Assembly: GCF_023721795.1 (NCBI RefSeq)
Contig: NZ_JAMQYE010000002.1
Coordinates: 1 to 64,000, forward strand
Length of the DNA: 64,000 bases
Direction: 5' to 3'
DNA from: Zeimonas sediminis
GTDB taxonomy: Bacteria > Pseudomonadota > Gammaproteobacteria > Burkholderiales > Burkholderiaceae_E
Shown here piece by piece: positions 38,708-47,704 of this stretch; position 1 is the stretch's first letter, and each line of letters opens with the position of its first letter. Position numbers and translations under genes: made by a program. The notes below the pieces were generated by a model that saw only the letters and a list, made by a program, of their open reading frames with translations, was not told where the DNA came from and ran no database searches.

Positions 38708-40212
38708 TGCGTCGGCTCCTCTTCTGCCGGGCTGCAACGCTGACGCGGTTCCGGGTCCGGCTCGAACACCGCGATCGACTCCACGTGGGAGGTCTGCGGG
38801 AACATGTTCACCGCGCCGGCCGCCTTCAGCGCGAAGCCGCCCTGGTGGACCAGGATCGCGGCGTCGCGGGCAAGCGTGGCCGGGTTGCACGACACGTAGA
38901 CGATCCGGCGCGGCTTGACCGGGTCGGCCGACAGCACCTTCGCGACCTCGAGCGCGCCCTCGCGCGGCGGGTCGATCAGCACCCGGTCGAATCGGCCGAG
39001 CGCGGACCAGGCCTCGGCCGTGAGCTCGAAGAGGTTCGCGGTGCGAAAGGCGGTGCGCCCCGCCAGGCCGTTCACCGCCGCGTTCTCCTGCGCGCGGCGG
39101 GTCAGCACGGGGCTGCCCTCGATGCCGATCACCTCGCTCGCGCGCCGCGCCAGCGGCAGCGTGAAGTTGCCGAGCCCGCAGAAGAGGTCGGCGATCCGCT
39201 CGCCGGGTTGCGGATCGAGCAGGCGCAGCGCCCGCGACACCAGCACCTCGTTGATGCGGTGATTGACCTGGGTGAAGTCGGTGGGCCGATACGGCATGTC
39301 GACGCCGAACTCGGCGAGCCGGTAGCCGAGCTGCGAGGCCGCATCGCCGGCCGCCGGCGCGCCGTCGCGGGTGCACAGCAGCCTGATCGAGTCCGGCCCC
39401 TTGGGCTGCAGCCACAGCTCGACGCGCTCGCGCGCGGCGAAGGCGAGCAGCTTCGCGCGGTCCTCGTCGGTAGGCGGCTCGAGCACCCGCAGCACCAGCG
39501 CGATCAGCAGGTCGCCCCCCTGGCCGGGCGTCGTGGCGACCGGCGCGGGCCCCGCGTCGGGGTCGCCTCCGGGCCCCGCACCCCTTCCGCGGTCGAGCGG
39601 CGATTCGCCGATCGCCACCTCGATCTGCGGCAGCCGCTCGCGCAGGCTCAGCGAGCCGACCAGCTCGCGCAGCGGCAGCAGCATGTCCGACATGCGCCCG
39701 GGCAGCACGTGGCACTCGCGCATGTCGGCGACGTAGCTCGAGCCCTTCTCGTGGAAGCCGACCAGCACGCCGCCCTTCTTGGGCACGTTGCGCACCGACA
39801 GTCGCGCCCGGTAGCGATAGCCCCAGGCCGGGCCGGCGATCGGTCGCAGCACGGTGCCGGGCCGCACCCTGCCGATGTGCCAGAGCTGGTCCTCCAGCGC
39901 GCGCTGCTTGATCGCGAGCTGCGCGCGCGGTTCCAGGTGCTGCATCGAGCACCCGCCGCACACGCCGAAGTGCGGGCAGCGCGGCGCGACCCGGGAGTGC
40001 GACTCGCGCAGGACCTCGAAGGCCTGGGCGACGTCGAAGCGCGGCTTGCGTCGCACGATCGCCGCGCGCACCCGCTCGCCGGGCAGCGCGCCACGCACGA
40101 ACACGACCTTGCCCTCGTGGTGCGCAACGCCGTTGGCCTCGAGGTCGAGCGAACCGACGTCGACGACGATCGGCTCGCCGATCGCGCCGCGGATCTCGGG
40201 CATGCTGCTCAC
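38704..40212 (-). CDS. rlmD: 23S rRNA (uracil-1939-C5)-methyltransferase RlmD
   Basis: A 502-residue TrmA/RumA-family enzyme. An N-terminal TRAM domain (about 10-70) is followed by the [4Fe-4S] cysteines [10 protein letters not shown] (about 79-88). The SAM-binding motif [14 protein letters not shown], the LIDPPREG motif and the catalytic cysteine in [13 protein letters not shown] complete it. A Gly/Pro/Asp-rich insertion (about 205-232) is not conserved. It sits 18 bp after the exonuclease gene in the nlpD-end operon. Confidence 0.93.
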   Translation of the reverse strand: MSSMPEIRGAIGEPIVVDVGSLDLEANGVAHHEGKVVFVRGALPGERVRAAIVRRKPRFDVAQAFEVLRESHSRVAPRCPHFGVCGGCSMQHLEPRAQLAIKQRALEDQLWHIGRVRPGTVLRPIAGPAWGYRYRARLSVRNVPKKGGVLVGFHEKGSSYVADMRECHVLPGRMSDMLLPLRELVGSLSLRERLPQIEVAIGESPLDRGRGAGPGGDPDAGPAPVATTPGQGGDLLIALVLRVLEPPTDEDRAKLLAFAARERVELWLQPKGPDSIRLLCTRDGAPAAGDAASQLGYRLAEFGVDMPYRPTDFTQVNHRINEVLVSRALRLLDPQPGERIADLFCGLGNFTLPLARRASEVIGIEGSPVLTRRAQENAAVNGLAGRTAFRTANLFELTAEAWSALGRFDRVLIDPPREGALEVAKVLSADPVKPRRIVYVSCNPATLARDAAILVHQGGFALKAAGAVNMFPQTSHVESIAVFEPDPEPRQRCSPAEEEPTQ

Positions 40213-40230
40213 CGCGGGCTCACTTCGTGC

Positions 40231-41022
40231 TCAGGATTGCGGCCACGCGTCGAGGAACTCGCGCCAGTGGGCTGCCCCGCCGTCGGCGAGCGCGCCGAGC
40301 GACTCGCGCAGCGCGGCGACCTCGGCCGCGTAAGAATCCGGCGCGAGCAGGCCCCGCATCAGCTGGAAGCGCGCGAACATCAGCCAGGTGTTGGCCACGT
40401 CGGTCTCGCAGTAGTCGCGGATCTCGCCGATGCGCCCCTCGCGGAAGGCCGGCCAGACCTGCGAACCGTCCATGCCGAGCTTGCCCGGGAAGCCGCAAAG
40501 CTTCGCGAGCTCGTCGAGCGGCGCATTGGCGCGCGGCGTGTACAGGGCCAGCATGTCCATCAGGTCGAGGTGGCGCGTGTGATAGCGGCTCAGGTAGTTG
40601 TTCCACTTGAAGTCGCGATCGTCGTCGCCGGTCTCCCAGTAGCGCGCCGCCTGCACGCCGTGCACCAGCCCGCGGTAGTGCAGCACCTGCAGGTCGAAGC
40701 CGCCACCGTTCCAGCTGACCAGTTGCGGCGTGAAGCGGTCGATCAGCGAGAAGAACTGCTGGACCAGCTTCGCCTCGCGGTCTTCGGGCGTGCCCAGGCA
40801 CTTCACGTGGAAGCCGCGGGCGTCGCGCATCAGGCACGCGATCGCGACGATCCGGTGCAGGTGCAGCGGCAGGAAGTCGCTGCCGCCGGTCTTCTCGCGC
40901 CGGCGCTCGAGCGCGATCTCGACGACCTCGGCGTCGGAGAGCGACGCGTCGATGCCCCAGGCGCTTCGCAGCCCCTGCGCGTCGGGGATCGTCTCGATGT
41001 CGAAGACCAGCGTGGGCGTCAC
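40231..41022 (-). CDS. Predicted 3'-5' exonuclease, PolB-like (DEDDy)
   Basis: A 263-residue protein of the PolB-like predicted exonuclease family. Exo I is FDIETIP; Exo II is around LVSWNGGGFDLQVL; Exo III is YCETDVANTWL, giving the DEDDy set with Tyr four residues before the last Asp. Substrate and role are unknown. It occupies the position after nlpD where rpoS is usually found, 7 bp from the nlpD stop. Confidence 0.85.
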   Translation of the reverse strand: MTPTLVFDIETIPDAQGLRSAWGIDASLSDAEVVEIALERRREKTGGSDFLPLHLHRIVAIACLMRDARGFHVKCLGTPEDREAKLVQQFFSLIDRFTPQLVSWNGGGFDLQVLHYRGLVHGVQAARYWETGDDDRDFKWNNYLSRYHTRHLDLMDMLALYTPRANAPLDELAKLCGFPGKLGMDGSQVWPAFREGRIGEIRDYCETDVANTWLMFARFQLMRGLLAPDSYAAEVAALRESLGALADGGAAHWREFLDAWPQS

Positions 41023-41029
41023 GATCGGC

Positions 41030-41995
41030 TCAGCGCGACGGCAGGTAGTCAGACGGGTCGACCGGCTTGCCGCCCTTGCGGATCTCGAAGTGCAGCTTGG
41101 TGCGGTCGGCGTCGGTGTCGCCCATCTCGGCGATCCGCTGCCCGCGCTTCACGTTCGCGCCTTCCTTGACCAGCAGCGCCCGGTTGTGCGCGTAGACCGA
41201 CAGCGTGTCGCTGGCGTCGTGCTTGACGATCAGCAGGTTGCCGTAGCCGCGCGGCCCCTTGCCGCTGAAGATCACGCGGCCGTCGGCCGCCGCGACCACC
41301 GGGTCGCCCGGCTTGCCGGCGATCGACACGCCCATGCTGCGCGGCTCTGCGAAGCGCTGGATGACCGGCCCCGAGGCCGGCCAGATGAAACCCTGCGCCG
41401 AGGGCGCGCCGGCCGAAGACACCGGCTTGTCCGGCTCGGGCTTCAGCGGTTCGGGCTTGAGCGGCTCGGGCTTCGCCGCCGCTTGCGGCCCGGGCGGCGG
41501 CGCCGACTGCCTGAGCTTCGCGAGCAGCGCCTCGGAGTAAGGCTGCTTGGCCGCGCTCGGCTCGGTGCGGATCGGCCCGCCGGCGATCGGCGGGGCGGTG
41601 GGCGACAGCGGCCGCGCCTCGCTGCCCGGCGCGCCCGACAGCGAACGGCTCTGGATCGCGGTGGAGCGGATCGGCTCGGTGCGCACCGGCTCGACGATCG
41701 GCCCGGGCTCCTGCGCGGCCGGCGCGGGTGCAGGTGCTGGTGCCGGCGCCACCGTGGCCGGCGGCGGCGCCGGCGTCTTGGTGGCGGGAACCGGTTCGCG
41801 GCGAACGATGGGCGCCGGATGCGGGCTTGCGCAGCCCGCCAGCACGGCTGCCGCGACCGCGGCGATCAGCGCGCCGCGCAGGCCCGAAGCGACCGGCGAC
41901 GCCGGCGCGAGGACCGGAGACGACCGACGGAAAGAGGATGACTGGCTCGACGCAAGCGCGATGCGGACGCCGACGCCCTCATGAGATTTCGTCAT
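41030..41995 (-). CDS. NlpD-like M23 peptidase-domain lipoprotein without LysM
   Basis: A 321-residue lipoprotein (lipobox LAGC, Cys about 50). A long Pro/Ala-rich linker with EPLKPEPLKPEPDKP repeats leads to a C-terminal M23 domain (about 215-318). That domain lacks the HxxxD zinc set at the expected first position (QRFAEPRSMGVSIAG) and so looks catalytically degenerate, as in E. coli NlpD, which activates amidase AmiC at division. I see no LysM motif between lipobox and M23, unlike typical NlpD. Position after surE-pcm supports the identity. Confidence 0.82.
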   Translation of the reverse strand: MTKSHEGVGVRIALASSQSSSFRRSSPVLAPASPVASGLRGALIAAVAAAVLAGCASPHPAPIVRREPVPATKTPAPPPATVAPAPAPAPAPAAQEPGPIVEPVRTEPIRSTAIQSRSLSGAPGSEARPLSPTAPPIAGGPIRTEPSAAKQPYSEALLAKLRQSAPPPGPQAAAKPEPLKPEPLKPEPDKPVSSAGAPSAQGFIWPASGPVIQRFAEPRSMGVSIAGKPGDPVVAAADGRVIFSGKGPRGYGNLLIVKHDASDTLSVYAHNRALLVKEGANVKRGQRIAEMGDTDADRTKLHFEIRKGGKPVDPSDYLPSR

Positions 41996-42069
41996 GACTG
42001 TGACGCGCCGCAAGCGGCGCACTCGGTTGACGGAGGAGAAACACCAACTGCGGCGGATCGAGGCCCGCC

Positions 42070-42927
42070 TCATGTCGTGCCGGTGCGCAACGGAACGAAT
42101 CGTACCGCATCGAGCACGGTGAGCTGCCATTCGTCGGAGGAGACGCGCTCGACCAGGTGCAGCGCCTGCCGGCCGCCGCTGGCGACCGGGGCGACCAGCC
42201 GCCCGCCCACCCGCATCTGGTGGAGCAGCGGCTCGGGCACGGCCTCGCCGGCCGCGGCCACCACGATCGAGTCGTAGGGCGCGCCCTGCGCGACACCCTG
42301 GTGGCCGTCGCCGAAAGCCAGTCGCAGGTTCGGCAGCCGAAGGCTGCGAAGGTTCGCGCGTGCCTGCTCGTGCAGCCCCCTGACCCGCTCGATCGACACC
42401 ACCTCGCCGTAGACCCTGGCCATCACCGCGGCCTGGTAGCCGCAGCCGGTGCCGACCTCGAGCGCCTTTGCCGCAGCGCGGCGGGCCCGCGGCAGGTGGG
42501 CCGAGGCCAGCTCGATCATCCGCGCGACGGTGCTCGGCTTCGAGATCGTCTGGCCGTGGCCGATCGGCAGCGCGACGTCCTCGTAGGCCCGGCTGGCGAG
42601 CGCCGGCTCGACGAACTGGTGGCGCGGCACCTGCATCAACGCGTCGAGCACCTGCGGGTCGCGCACGCCGGCGCGCGCCAGCAGGTCGACCATGTTCGCG
42701 CGCGCCCGGTCCGACGCGAGGCCGAGCCCGCTCGGCGCCGGCAGCGGCGACGCGACCGTGCGCGCCGCGCCGCCCGGGCCCCGGTTCGCGGGCGCCGCGT
42801 CGGGCCTCGGAGCGGCCGGCCGCGTCGTGCCGGGCTGGCCGGCCGCGCCGCCGGGGCGACTGCGGGAAGGTGTGCCGCCGCCCACGGTCGGCGGCAGCGT
42901 GGCCATCCAGGGCGGTCTGCGGGTCAT
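42070..42927 (-). CDS. pcm: Protein-L-isoaspartate O-methyltransferase
   Basis: A 285-residue repair enzyme that methylates isoaspartyl residues in aged proteins. The core begins near residue 75 (MVDLLARAGVRDPQVLDAL), with the family block VPRHQFVEPALASRAYEDVALPIG-type start, GQTISKPSTVARM and SAM motif ALEVGTGCGYQAAVMA. The first about 70 residues are a Pro/Gly/Ala-rich extension that may not be translated; a shorter start is possible. It lies between surE and nlpD, the conserved order. Confidence 0.93.
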   Translation of the reverse strand: MTRRPPWMATLPPTVGGGTPSRSRPGGAAGQPGTTRPAAPRPDAAPANRGPGGAARTVASPLPAPSGLGLASDRARANMVDLLARAGVRDPQVLDALMQVPRHQFVEPALASRAYEDVALPIGHGQTISKPSTVARMIELASAHLPRARRAAAKALEVGTGCGYQAAVMARVYGEVVSIERVRGLHEQARANLRSLRLPNLRLAFGDGHQGVAQGAPYDSIVVAAAGEAVPEPLLHQMRVGGRLVAPVASGGRQALHLVERVSSDEWQLTVLDAVRFVPLRTGTT

Positions 42928-42988
42928 GGCTGCGGAGGAAAGGGAAAGGAAGTGCCCGGACGGCTTCGGCTGCGCGGTGCGCCCCGGC

Positions 42989-43738
42989 TCACGCCGCGGG
43001 CGAGCCGAGCCAGCGCTCGACCTCGGGCAACTGCCTGACGCCGGTCAGGTCGATGTCGAGCGGGGTGATCGAGACCCAGTCGTTCTCGACCGCGTGGAAA
43101 TCGGTGCCGGGGCCGGCCTCGCGCGCGCCGCCCGCCGGGCCGATCCACCAGATCGTGTCGCCGCGCGGACTGCGCTCGCGTATCACCGGCTCTGCGATGT
43201 GGCGCTTGCCGAGCCGCGTCACCCGCATGCCCTGCAGCCGGTCGGCCGGGCACGAAGGGATGTTGACGTTGAGCAGCGTGCCGGGCAGCGGCTCGCGGAC
43301 CCAGCGCGCGATCACGTCGCGCGCCACGCCGGCGGCCACGTCGAGGTGCCGGTAGCCCTTCTTCGCGATCGAGAACGCGATCGCCGGCACGCCCAGCAGG
43401 TAGCCCTCGGTGGCGGCCGCGACGGTGCCGGAGTAGATCGTGTCGTCGCCCATGTTCGCGCCGTCGTTGATGCCCGAGAGCACCAGGTCGGGCTTGTGCT
43501 CGAGCAGGCCGGTGACCGCCACGTGCACGCAGTCGGTCGGCGTGCCGTTCACGTAGAGGAAGCCGTTGGCGGCCGCCCGGACCGACAGCGGCCGGTCGAG
43601 GGTCAGCGAATTCGAGGCGCCGCTGCGGTCCCGTTCGGGCGCGATGACGGTGACCTCGCCGAACTCCCGGGCGACCGCGGCAAGCGCCTCGATGCCCGGC
43701 GAGAAATAACCGTCGTCGTTGCTGATCAGGATTCGCAT
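42989..43738 (-). CDS. surE: 5'/3'-nucleotidase SurE
   Basis: A 249-residue metal-dependent phosphatase acting on nucleoside monophosphates. The metal site [10 protein letters not shown] is at the N-terminus, with ASNSLT and [19 protein letters not shown] following; all signature acidic residues are intact. It heads the surE-pcm-nlpD run, a stationary-phase and repair cluster in proteobacteria. Confidence 0.96.
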   Translation of the reverse strand: MRILISNDDGYFSPGIEALAAVAREFGEVTVIAPERDRSGASNSLTLDRPLSVRAAANGFLYVNGTPTDCVHVAVTGLLEHKPDLVLSGINDGANMGDDTIYSGTVAAATEGYLLGVPAIAFSIAKKGYRHLDVAAGVARDVIARWVREPLPGTLLNVNIPSCPADRLQGMRVTRLGKRHIAEPVIRERSPRGDTIWWIGPAGGAREAGPGTDFHAVENDWVSITPLDIDLTGVRQLPEVERWLGSPAA

Positions 43739-43767
43739 GGACGGATTCTATCGAATCCGCCGCCCGC

Positions 43768-44232
43768 TCACCCTTCGGCCGGCCAGTCGCGGATGTAGGC
43801 CTTGAGCATCCGGTTCTCGAAGCCCTGCTCTTCGAGCACCGCCTTGGCCACGTCGTGGAAGGAAACCACGCCGAGCAGGGTCTCGCCGTCCATCACCGGC
43901 ACGTAGCGCTGGTGGTGCTCGAGCATCAGCCGGCGCAGCTCGTTGACCTCCATGGCCGGCACCGCCACCTCGGGCTCGGGGTTCATCACGTCGCGCACGA
44001 CGATCTCGGCGACCGGCGGCGTCGGCCCCGTGCGATGCTCGAGCTGGCGCCTGGCGAGCACCTGCAGCACCTCGCGGAAAGTGAGCATGCCGGCCAGCTT
44101 GCCGCGCTCCATGACGACCAGCGAGCCGATGTCGTGCTCGGCCATCGTGACCACACAGTCCGACAGCATCGTGTCGGGCGTGACCGTGAACAGCGTGTTG
44201 CCCTTTACTCGAAGAACTTCGCTGACCTGCAT
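43768..44232 (-). CDS. CBS-domain pair protein
   Basis: A 154-residue protein made of two CBS domains (about 8-65 and 80-140), with VTPDTMLSDCVVTMAEHDIGSLVV and HHQRYVPVMDGETLLGVVS. Such stand-alone Bateman modules usually bind adenine nucleotides and regulate partners. It starts 34 bp after the cheA stop with GGGGGAG ahead of the ATG, so it may be the last gene of the chemosensory operon; surE follows 29 bp later. The partner is unknown. Confidence 0.88.
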   Translation of the reverse strand: MQVSEVLRVKGNTLFTVTPDTMLSDCVVTMAEHDIGSLVVMERGKLAGMLTFREVLQVLARRQLEHRTGPTPPVAEIVVRDVMNPEPEVAVPAMEVNELRRLMLEHHQRYVPVMDGETLLGVVSFHDVAKAVLEEQGFENRMLKAYIRDWPAEG

Positions 44233-44266
44233 GGCGCTCCCCCGACGGATCCGTTCGTCGTCGATG

Positions 44267-47200
44267 CTATCCCATCCGGGAAACGCCGGACAAGCCGGAC
44301 GCCGCCCCGCCCTGCGACCCTCGCTCGAGGCAGGAGAGAATCTGCGACGCGAGCGCGTCCTCGGTGTACGGCTTCGTCAGGAACACGTCCACGCCGGCTT
44401 CCAGCGCGAGCATCTTGTGGCGCTCCGAATACCGCGAGGTGATCATGATGACGGCCACCTTCGCGGTCGCCGGATCCGCGCGCAGCGCCCGCACGAACTC
44501 CAGCCCGTTCATCCGGGGCATCTCCATGTCGACCAGCGCCAGGTCGGGCACGCGCCGCCTGACCCGTTCGAGCGCCTCGACGCCGTCGGCCGCGCCCTCG
44601 ACCTCGAAGCCCAGGTCCCTCACGAAGATCTCGGTGGTGCGACGCACGCTGACCGAGTCGTCGACGACCAGGCACAGCGGCGCCGTCCCGGAAGACCGGC
44701 TTCGCGTGGCCGGCGCAACGGCCCGCGCGCGCAGGCTGCCGTCGGCGTGCGCAGCCATCAGCGTCGCCGGATCGAGCACCGGCGCGACGGCGCCGTCGCC
44801 GAGCACGGCCACGCCGTCGATGCCGGGCACCCGTGGCAGCCGCGCGGGCATCGGCCGCACGACCACGCTGCGCGGCGCCTCGGGCTCGGGCACCACCAGC
44901 GCGCGGCGACCACCGTCGGGCAGTCGCAACAGCAGCGCCGAGCGCGGCGCGGCCTCGGCGTCGGTCGAGCCCTCGGCGCGGAACGCGTCGTCCGCCAGGC
45001 CGAGCAGGCCCTCGATCGTCGTGGCCTGCCAGGCCAGCCCGTCCGCGAAGATCGTCCCGGAGGCGGGCGGACCGGCCGGCACGATCCGCTCGATCCCGCG
45101 CACCGACAGCGCGAGCGCCAGCGGCCGGCCCGGCGCGCGCAGCAGCATGACCGGCAACGAAGCCAGGCCCAGCGGCACGGTCAGCGCGAAGCGGGTGCCC
45201 CGGCCGGGCGTCGACTCGATCGCGATGCTGCCGCGCAGGCCTTCGACCGCCTGGCGTACGACGTCGAGCCCGATGCCGCGGCCGGACAGCTGCGAGGCGC
45301 GGTCCCGGGTCGAGAAGCCCGGCGCCATGATCATCGCCCGGAGCGCGTCGCCGTCGGCCGGCGCCCGCGCGTCGAGCAGGCCGAGCGCCACGGCGCGCGC
45401 GCGGATCGCGTCGAGGTCCAGGCCCTGGCCGTCGTCCTCGCAGACGAGCAACAGCGACGCGCCCTCGCGGCGGACCCCGAGCCGTATCCGCCCGATCGGG
45501 TCCTTGCCCAGCGCGCGCCGCCGCTCGGGCGGCTCGATGCCGTGGTCGACCGCGTTGCGCAGCAGGTGCGCGAGCGCGTCGACCAGCGTCGAAAGCATGC
45601 CCGCTTCGACCAGCGTGTCCTCGCCGTCGATCGCCAGTTCCGCCTCGCGACCGACCATGCGCGCCGCCTGCCTGACCGTGCGCCGCAGCCGCGACGCGAT
45701 CGATCCGAACGCGGCCATCCGCGTGCGCAGCGCGCAGTCGCGCAGCTCGGCCTGCAGGCGCTCGAGCCGCGCCAGCGAATCGCGCAGCGCGGCCAGGTTG
45801 GAGCCGAGCTGCTGCTCGACGAGCTTGCCGTCGGCGCCCGACTCGGCGATGCGCCGCGACACCGTGTGCAGGTCGTTGTACTCGTCGAGCTCGAGCGGAT
45901 CGAGGCTCTGCCGCGAGCGATGCTCGCTGAGCGCCAGCCCGCGAATGTCGACGAGCCGCTCCAGCTCGCCGGCGAGGTCCTGCAGCTGGTCGCCGCCCAG
46001 CCGCATCGTGGACCGCGAGCGCTCGAGCTCGACCGCCTGCTCGCGGGCATGCGCGACGACGATCGCCGCCTCGTCGACCAGTTCGAGCAGGCGCTCGACC
46101 AGCGAGGCGGGCACCCGGATCTCCGGCTCCGCCGAGCGCTCGGAGGCGGAAGCGCCAGCCGCTTCGGCTGTGGACGCGCCAGCCGCTTCGGCTGCGGGAG
46201 CGCCAGCGACTTCGGCTGCGGGCTCGCGTGCAGGCTCGCGGGGCGGCTCCGATACGGGCGCCGGCCCGGGCTCCGACGCGGGCGCCGATGCGGCCTGCGG
46301 CGTGGCCTCGCCGCCGACGAGCCGGCCGATCCACTCGACGATCCGGGAATGGACCGCGGCGGCCCCTGCGGGCGCCGGGCCGTAGCCGGCGACCGCCTCG
46401 CACATCTCGGCGACGCAGTCCGCGGCATCGCCCAGCAGCGCGTGCAGCGCGGCGGGCAGTTCCTCGCGGCGCCCCGCCAGCAACTGCAGCAGGTCCTCGA
46501 GCCGATGCGTGATCGCGGCGATGCCGCGCACGCCGACCGTGTTCGCCGAGCCTTTCAGCGTGTGGGCGAGCCGCTGCGCCGCGACCAGCGCATCGCGCTC
46601 GCCCGCCTCGAACGCGGCGATCCGCTCGCCGAGCTGCGCCGACAGGGCCGGAAGTTCGTTGAGCAGACTGTCGACGACCGAAGGATCGGCATCCGCGGGG
46701 ATCGCCAGCGAGAGATCGGGCTCGTCGCCGCCCGGCGCGGGCAGGCTCACCTGCCGCGAAGCGACGAGGCTGGACGCCGCGAGTTCGGCCAGCGCCGCGT
46801 CGACCAGCGACGGCGATACCGGTTCCGGCCAGCGGCGGTCGCGAAGCGGCGCCAGCGCGGCCCGGCCGGCCCCGGCCTCCCGGAAGAAGTCCGCCAGCGC
46901 AGCCGGCGTTTCCCGGAGCGGCTGCTCGAGACTCCGCAGCCGCTCGGCCGCGGCCGGATCTCCAGGCGCGTCGCGCGCCGTTTCGGCGAAGGACGCGAGC
47001 CGCGAACCGTGCTCGGCGAGCAGTGCCGCGGTAGCCCGCAGGCCCAGCAGGCCCGCCGCCTCGGCGATCCGCAGCAGGCCCTCGGCGAACGCCGCCAGCC
47101 TGCCGGGGCCGGAGTCCGCCTGCGACATCTCGTCGAGCAGCGCGCTCGACTCCTCGGCCAGGATCTCGAGTTCGTCGCGAGCGACGACGGCGCCTCCCCA

Positions 47201-47704
47201 GTCGCCGGCGAACGCGGGCGCGTCTTCGCCGGCATCCGGGGCGTCGACCTCGCCGGCCTCGATCGCATCGCCGTCGCCGGCCCCGGCCTGCGCGAGCTCG
47301 CCACCGTGCAGGTCGGCGATCCGCCGCGCCGCGTCGGCCAGCCTCGCGGCGAGCTCGACGTCGTCGCCGGCCATCGCCGCCGCCTGTCGCGGCTCGAGCC
47401 GCCCGGTGCTGAAATCCAGCAGGTCGGCCGCCCAGGCGCCGGCGGTGCCGCGCATCGCCTCGTCCTCGGCCAGCGCGTCGGCGCCCGCCTCGCCGCCCTC
47501 GCCGCCCTCGCCACCCAGCCGGTCCGCGAGTCGCTCGGCGAGTTCGGCGAGCGGCTCGAACCCGGCCCGCCGGGCAGCCGCCACGAAGGCTGCCAGCGAA
47601 GCCCGCATCGCGGGGCGCCAGTCCGCCGCGCCGACCACGACCGGCTCGAGCAAGGCGACCGCGGCCGCCTCGAGCGCGTCGAGCCGCTCGCGCGCGTCGC
47701 TCAT
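44267..47704 (-). CDS. CheA-type hybrid histidine kinase of a Pil/Chp-like system
   Basis: A 1145-residue CheA/ChpA-like kinase. One clear Hpt domain has the phospho-His in AHTLKGSANTVG (about 381); the region before it is divergent and may include degenerate Hpt modules. A variable Ala/Glu/Pro linker carries three 24-bp repeats. The H-ATPase has HLLRNAVDHGIEPPERR, DDGQGLD and SGRGIGLDVV. A CheW-like domain precedes a C-terminal receiver with its Asp in LALVDMEMPRMNG. ATG overlaps the receptor stop as ATGA. No cheB or cheR is nearby. Likely controls type IV pili or a related surface output (inferred). Confidence 0.9.
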   Translation of the reverse strand: MSDARERLDALEAAAVALLEPVVVGAADWRPAMRASLAAFVAAARRAGFEPLAELAERLADRLGGEGGEGGEAGADALAEDEAMRGTAGAWAADLLDFSTGRLEPRQAAAMAGDDVELAARLADAARRIADLHGGELAQAGAGDGDAIEAGEVDAPDAGEDAPAFAGDWGGAVVARDELEILAEESSALLDEMSQADSGPGRLAAFAEGLLRIAEAAGLLGLRATAALLAEHGSRLASFAETARDAPGDPAAAERLRSLEQPLRETPAALADFFREAGAGRAALAPLRDRRWPEPVSPSLVDAALAELAASSLVASRQVSLPAPGGDEPDLSLAIPADADPSVVDSLLNELPALSAQLGERIAAFEAGERDALVAAQRLAHTLKGSANTVGVRGIAAITHRLEDLLQLLAGRREELPAALHALLGDAADCVAEMCEAVAGYGPAPAGAAAVHSRIVEWIGRLVGGEATPQAASAPASEPGPAPVSEPPREPAREPAAEVAGAPAAEAAGASTAEAAGASASERSAEPEIRVPASLVERLLELVDEAAIVVAHAREQAVELERSRSTMRLGGDQLQDLAGELERLVDIRGLALSEHRSRQSLDPLELDEYNDLHTVSRRIAESGADGKLVEQQLGSNLAALRDSLARLERLQAELRDCALRTRMAAFGSIASRLRRTVRQAARMVGREAELAIDGEDTLVEAGMLSTLVDALAHLLRNAVDHGIEPPERRRALGKDPIGRIRLGVRREGASLLLVCEDDGQGLDLDAIRARAVALGLLDARAPADGDALRAMIMAPGFSTRDRASQLSGRGIGLDVVRQAVEGLRGSIAIESTPGRGTRFALTVPLGLASLPVMLLRAPGRPLALALSVRGIERIVPAGPPASGTIFADGLAWQATTIEGLLGLADDAFRAEGSTDAEAAPRSALLLRLPDGGRRALVVPEPEAPRSVVVRPMPARLPRVPGIDGVAVLGDGAVAPVLDPATLMAAHADGSLRARAVAPATRSRSSGTAPLCLVVDDSVSVRRTTEIFVRDLGFEVEGAADGVEALERVRRRVPDLALVDMEMPRMNGLEFVRALRADPATAKVAVIMITSRYSERHKMLALEAGVDVFLTKPYTEDALASQILSCLERGSQGGAASGLSGVSRMG
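46152..46223 (-). repeat. Three 24-bp tandem repeats in cheA linker
   Basis: Three head-to-tail 24-bp units (46152-46175, 46176-46199, 46200-46223) share GCGCCAGC..CTTCGGCTG on the plus strand and encode about eight residues each (Ala/Glu/Gly/Ser). They differ by a few bases and lie in the disordered linker between Hpt and dimerisation domains, so unit loss or gain would keep the frame. Confidence 0.85.
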
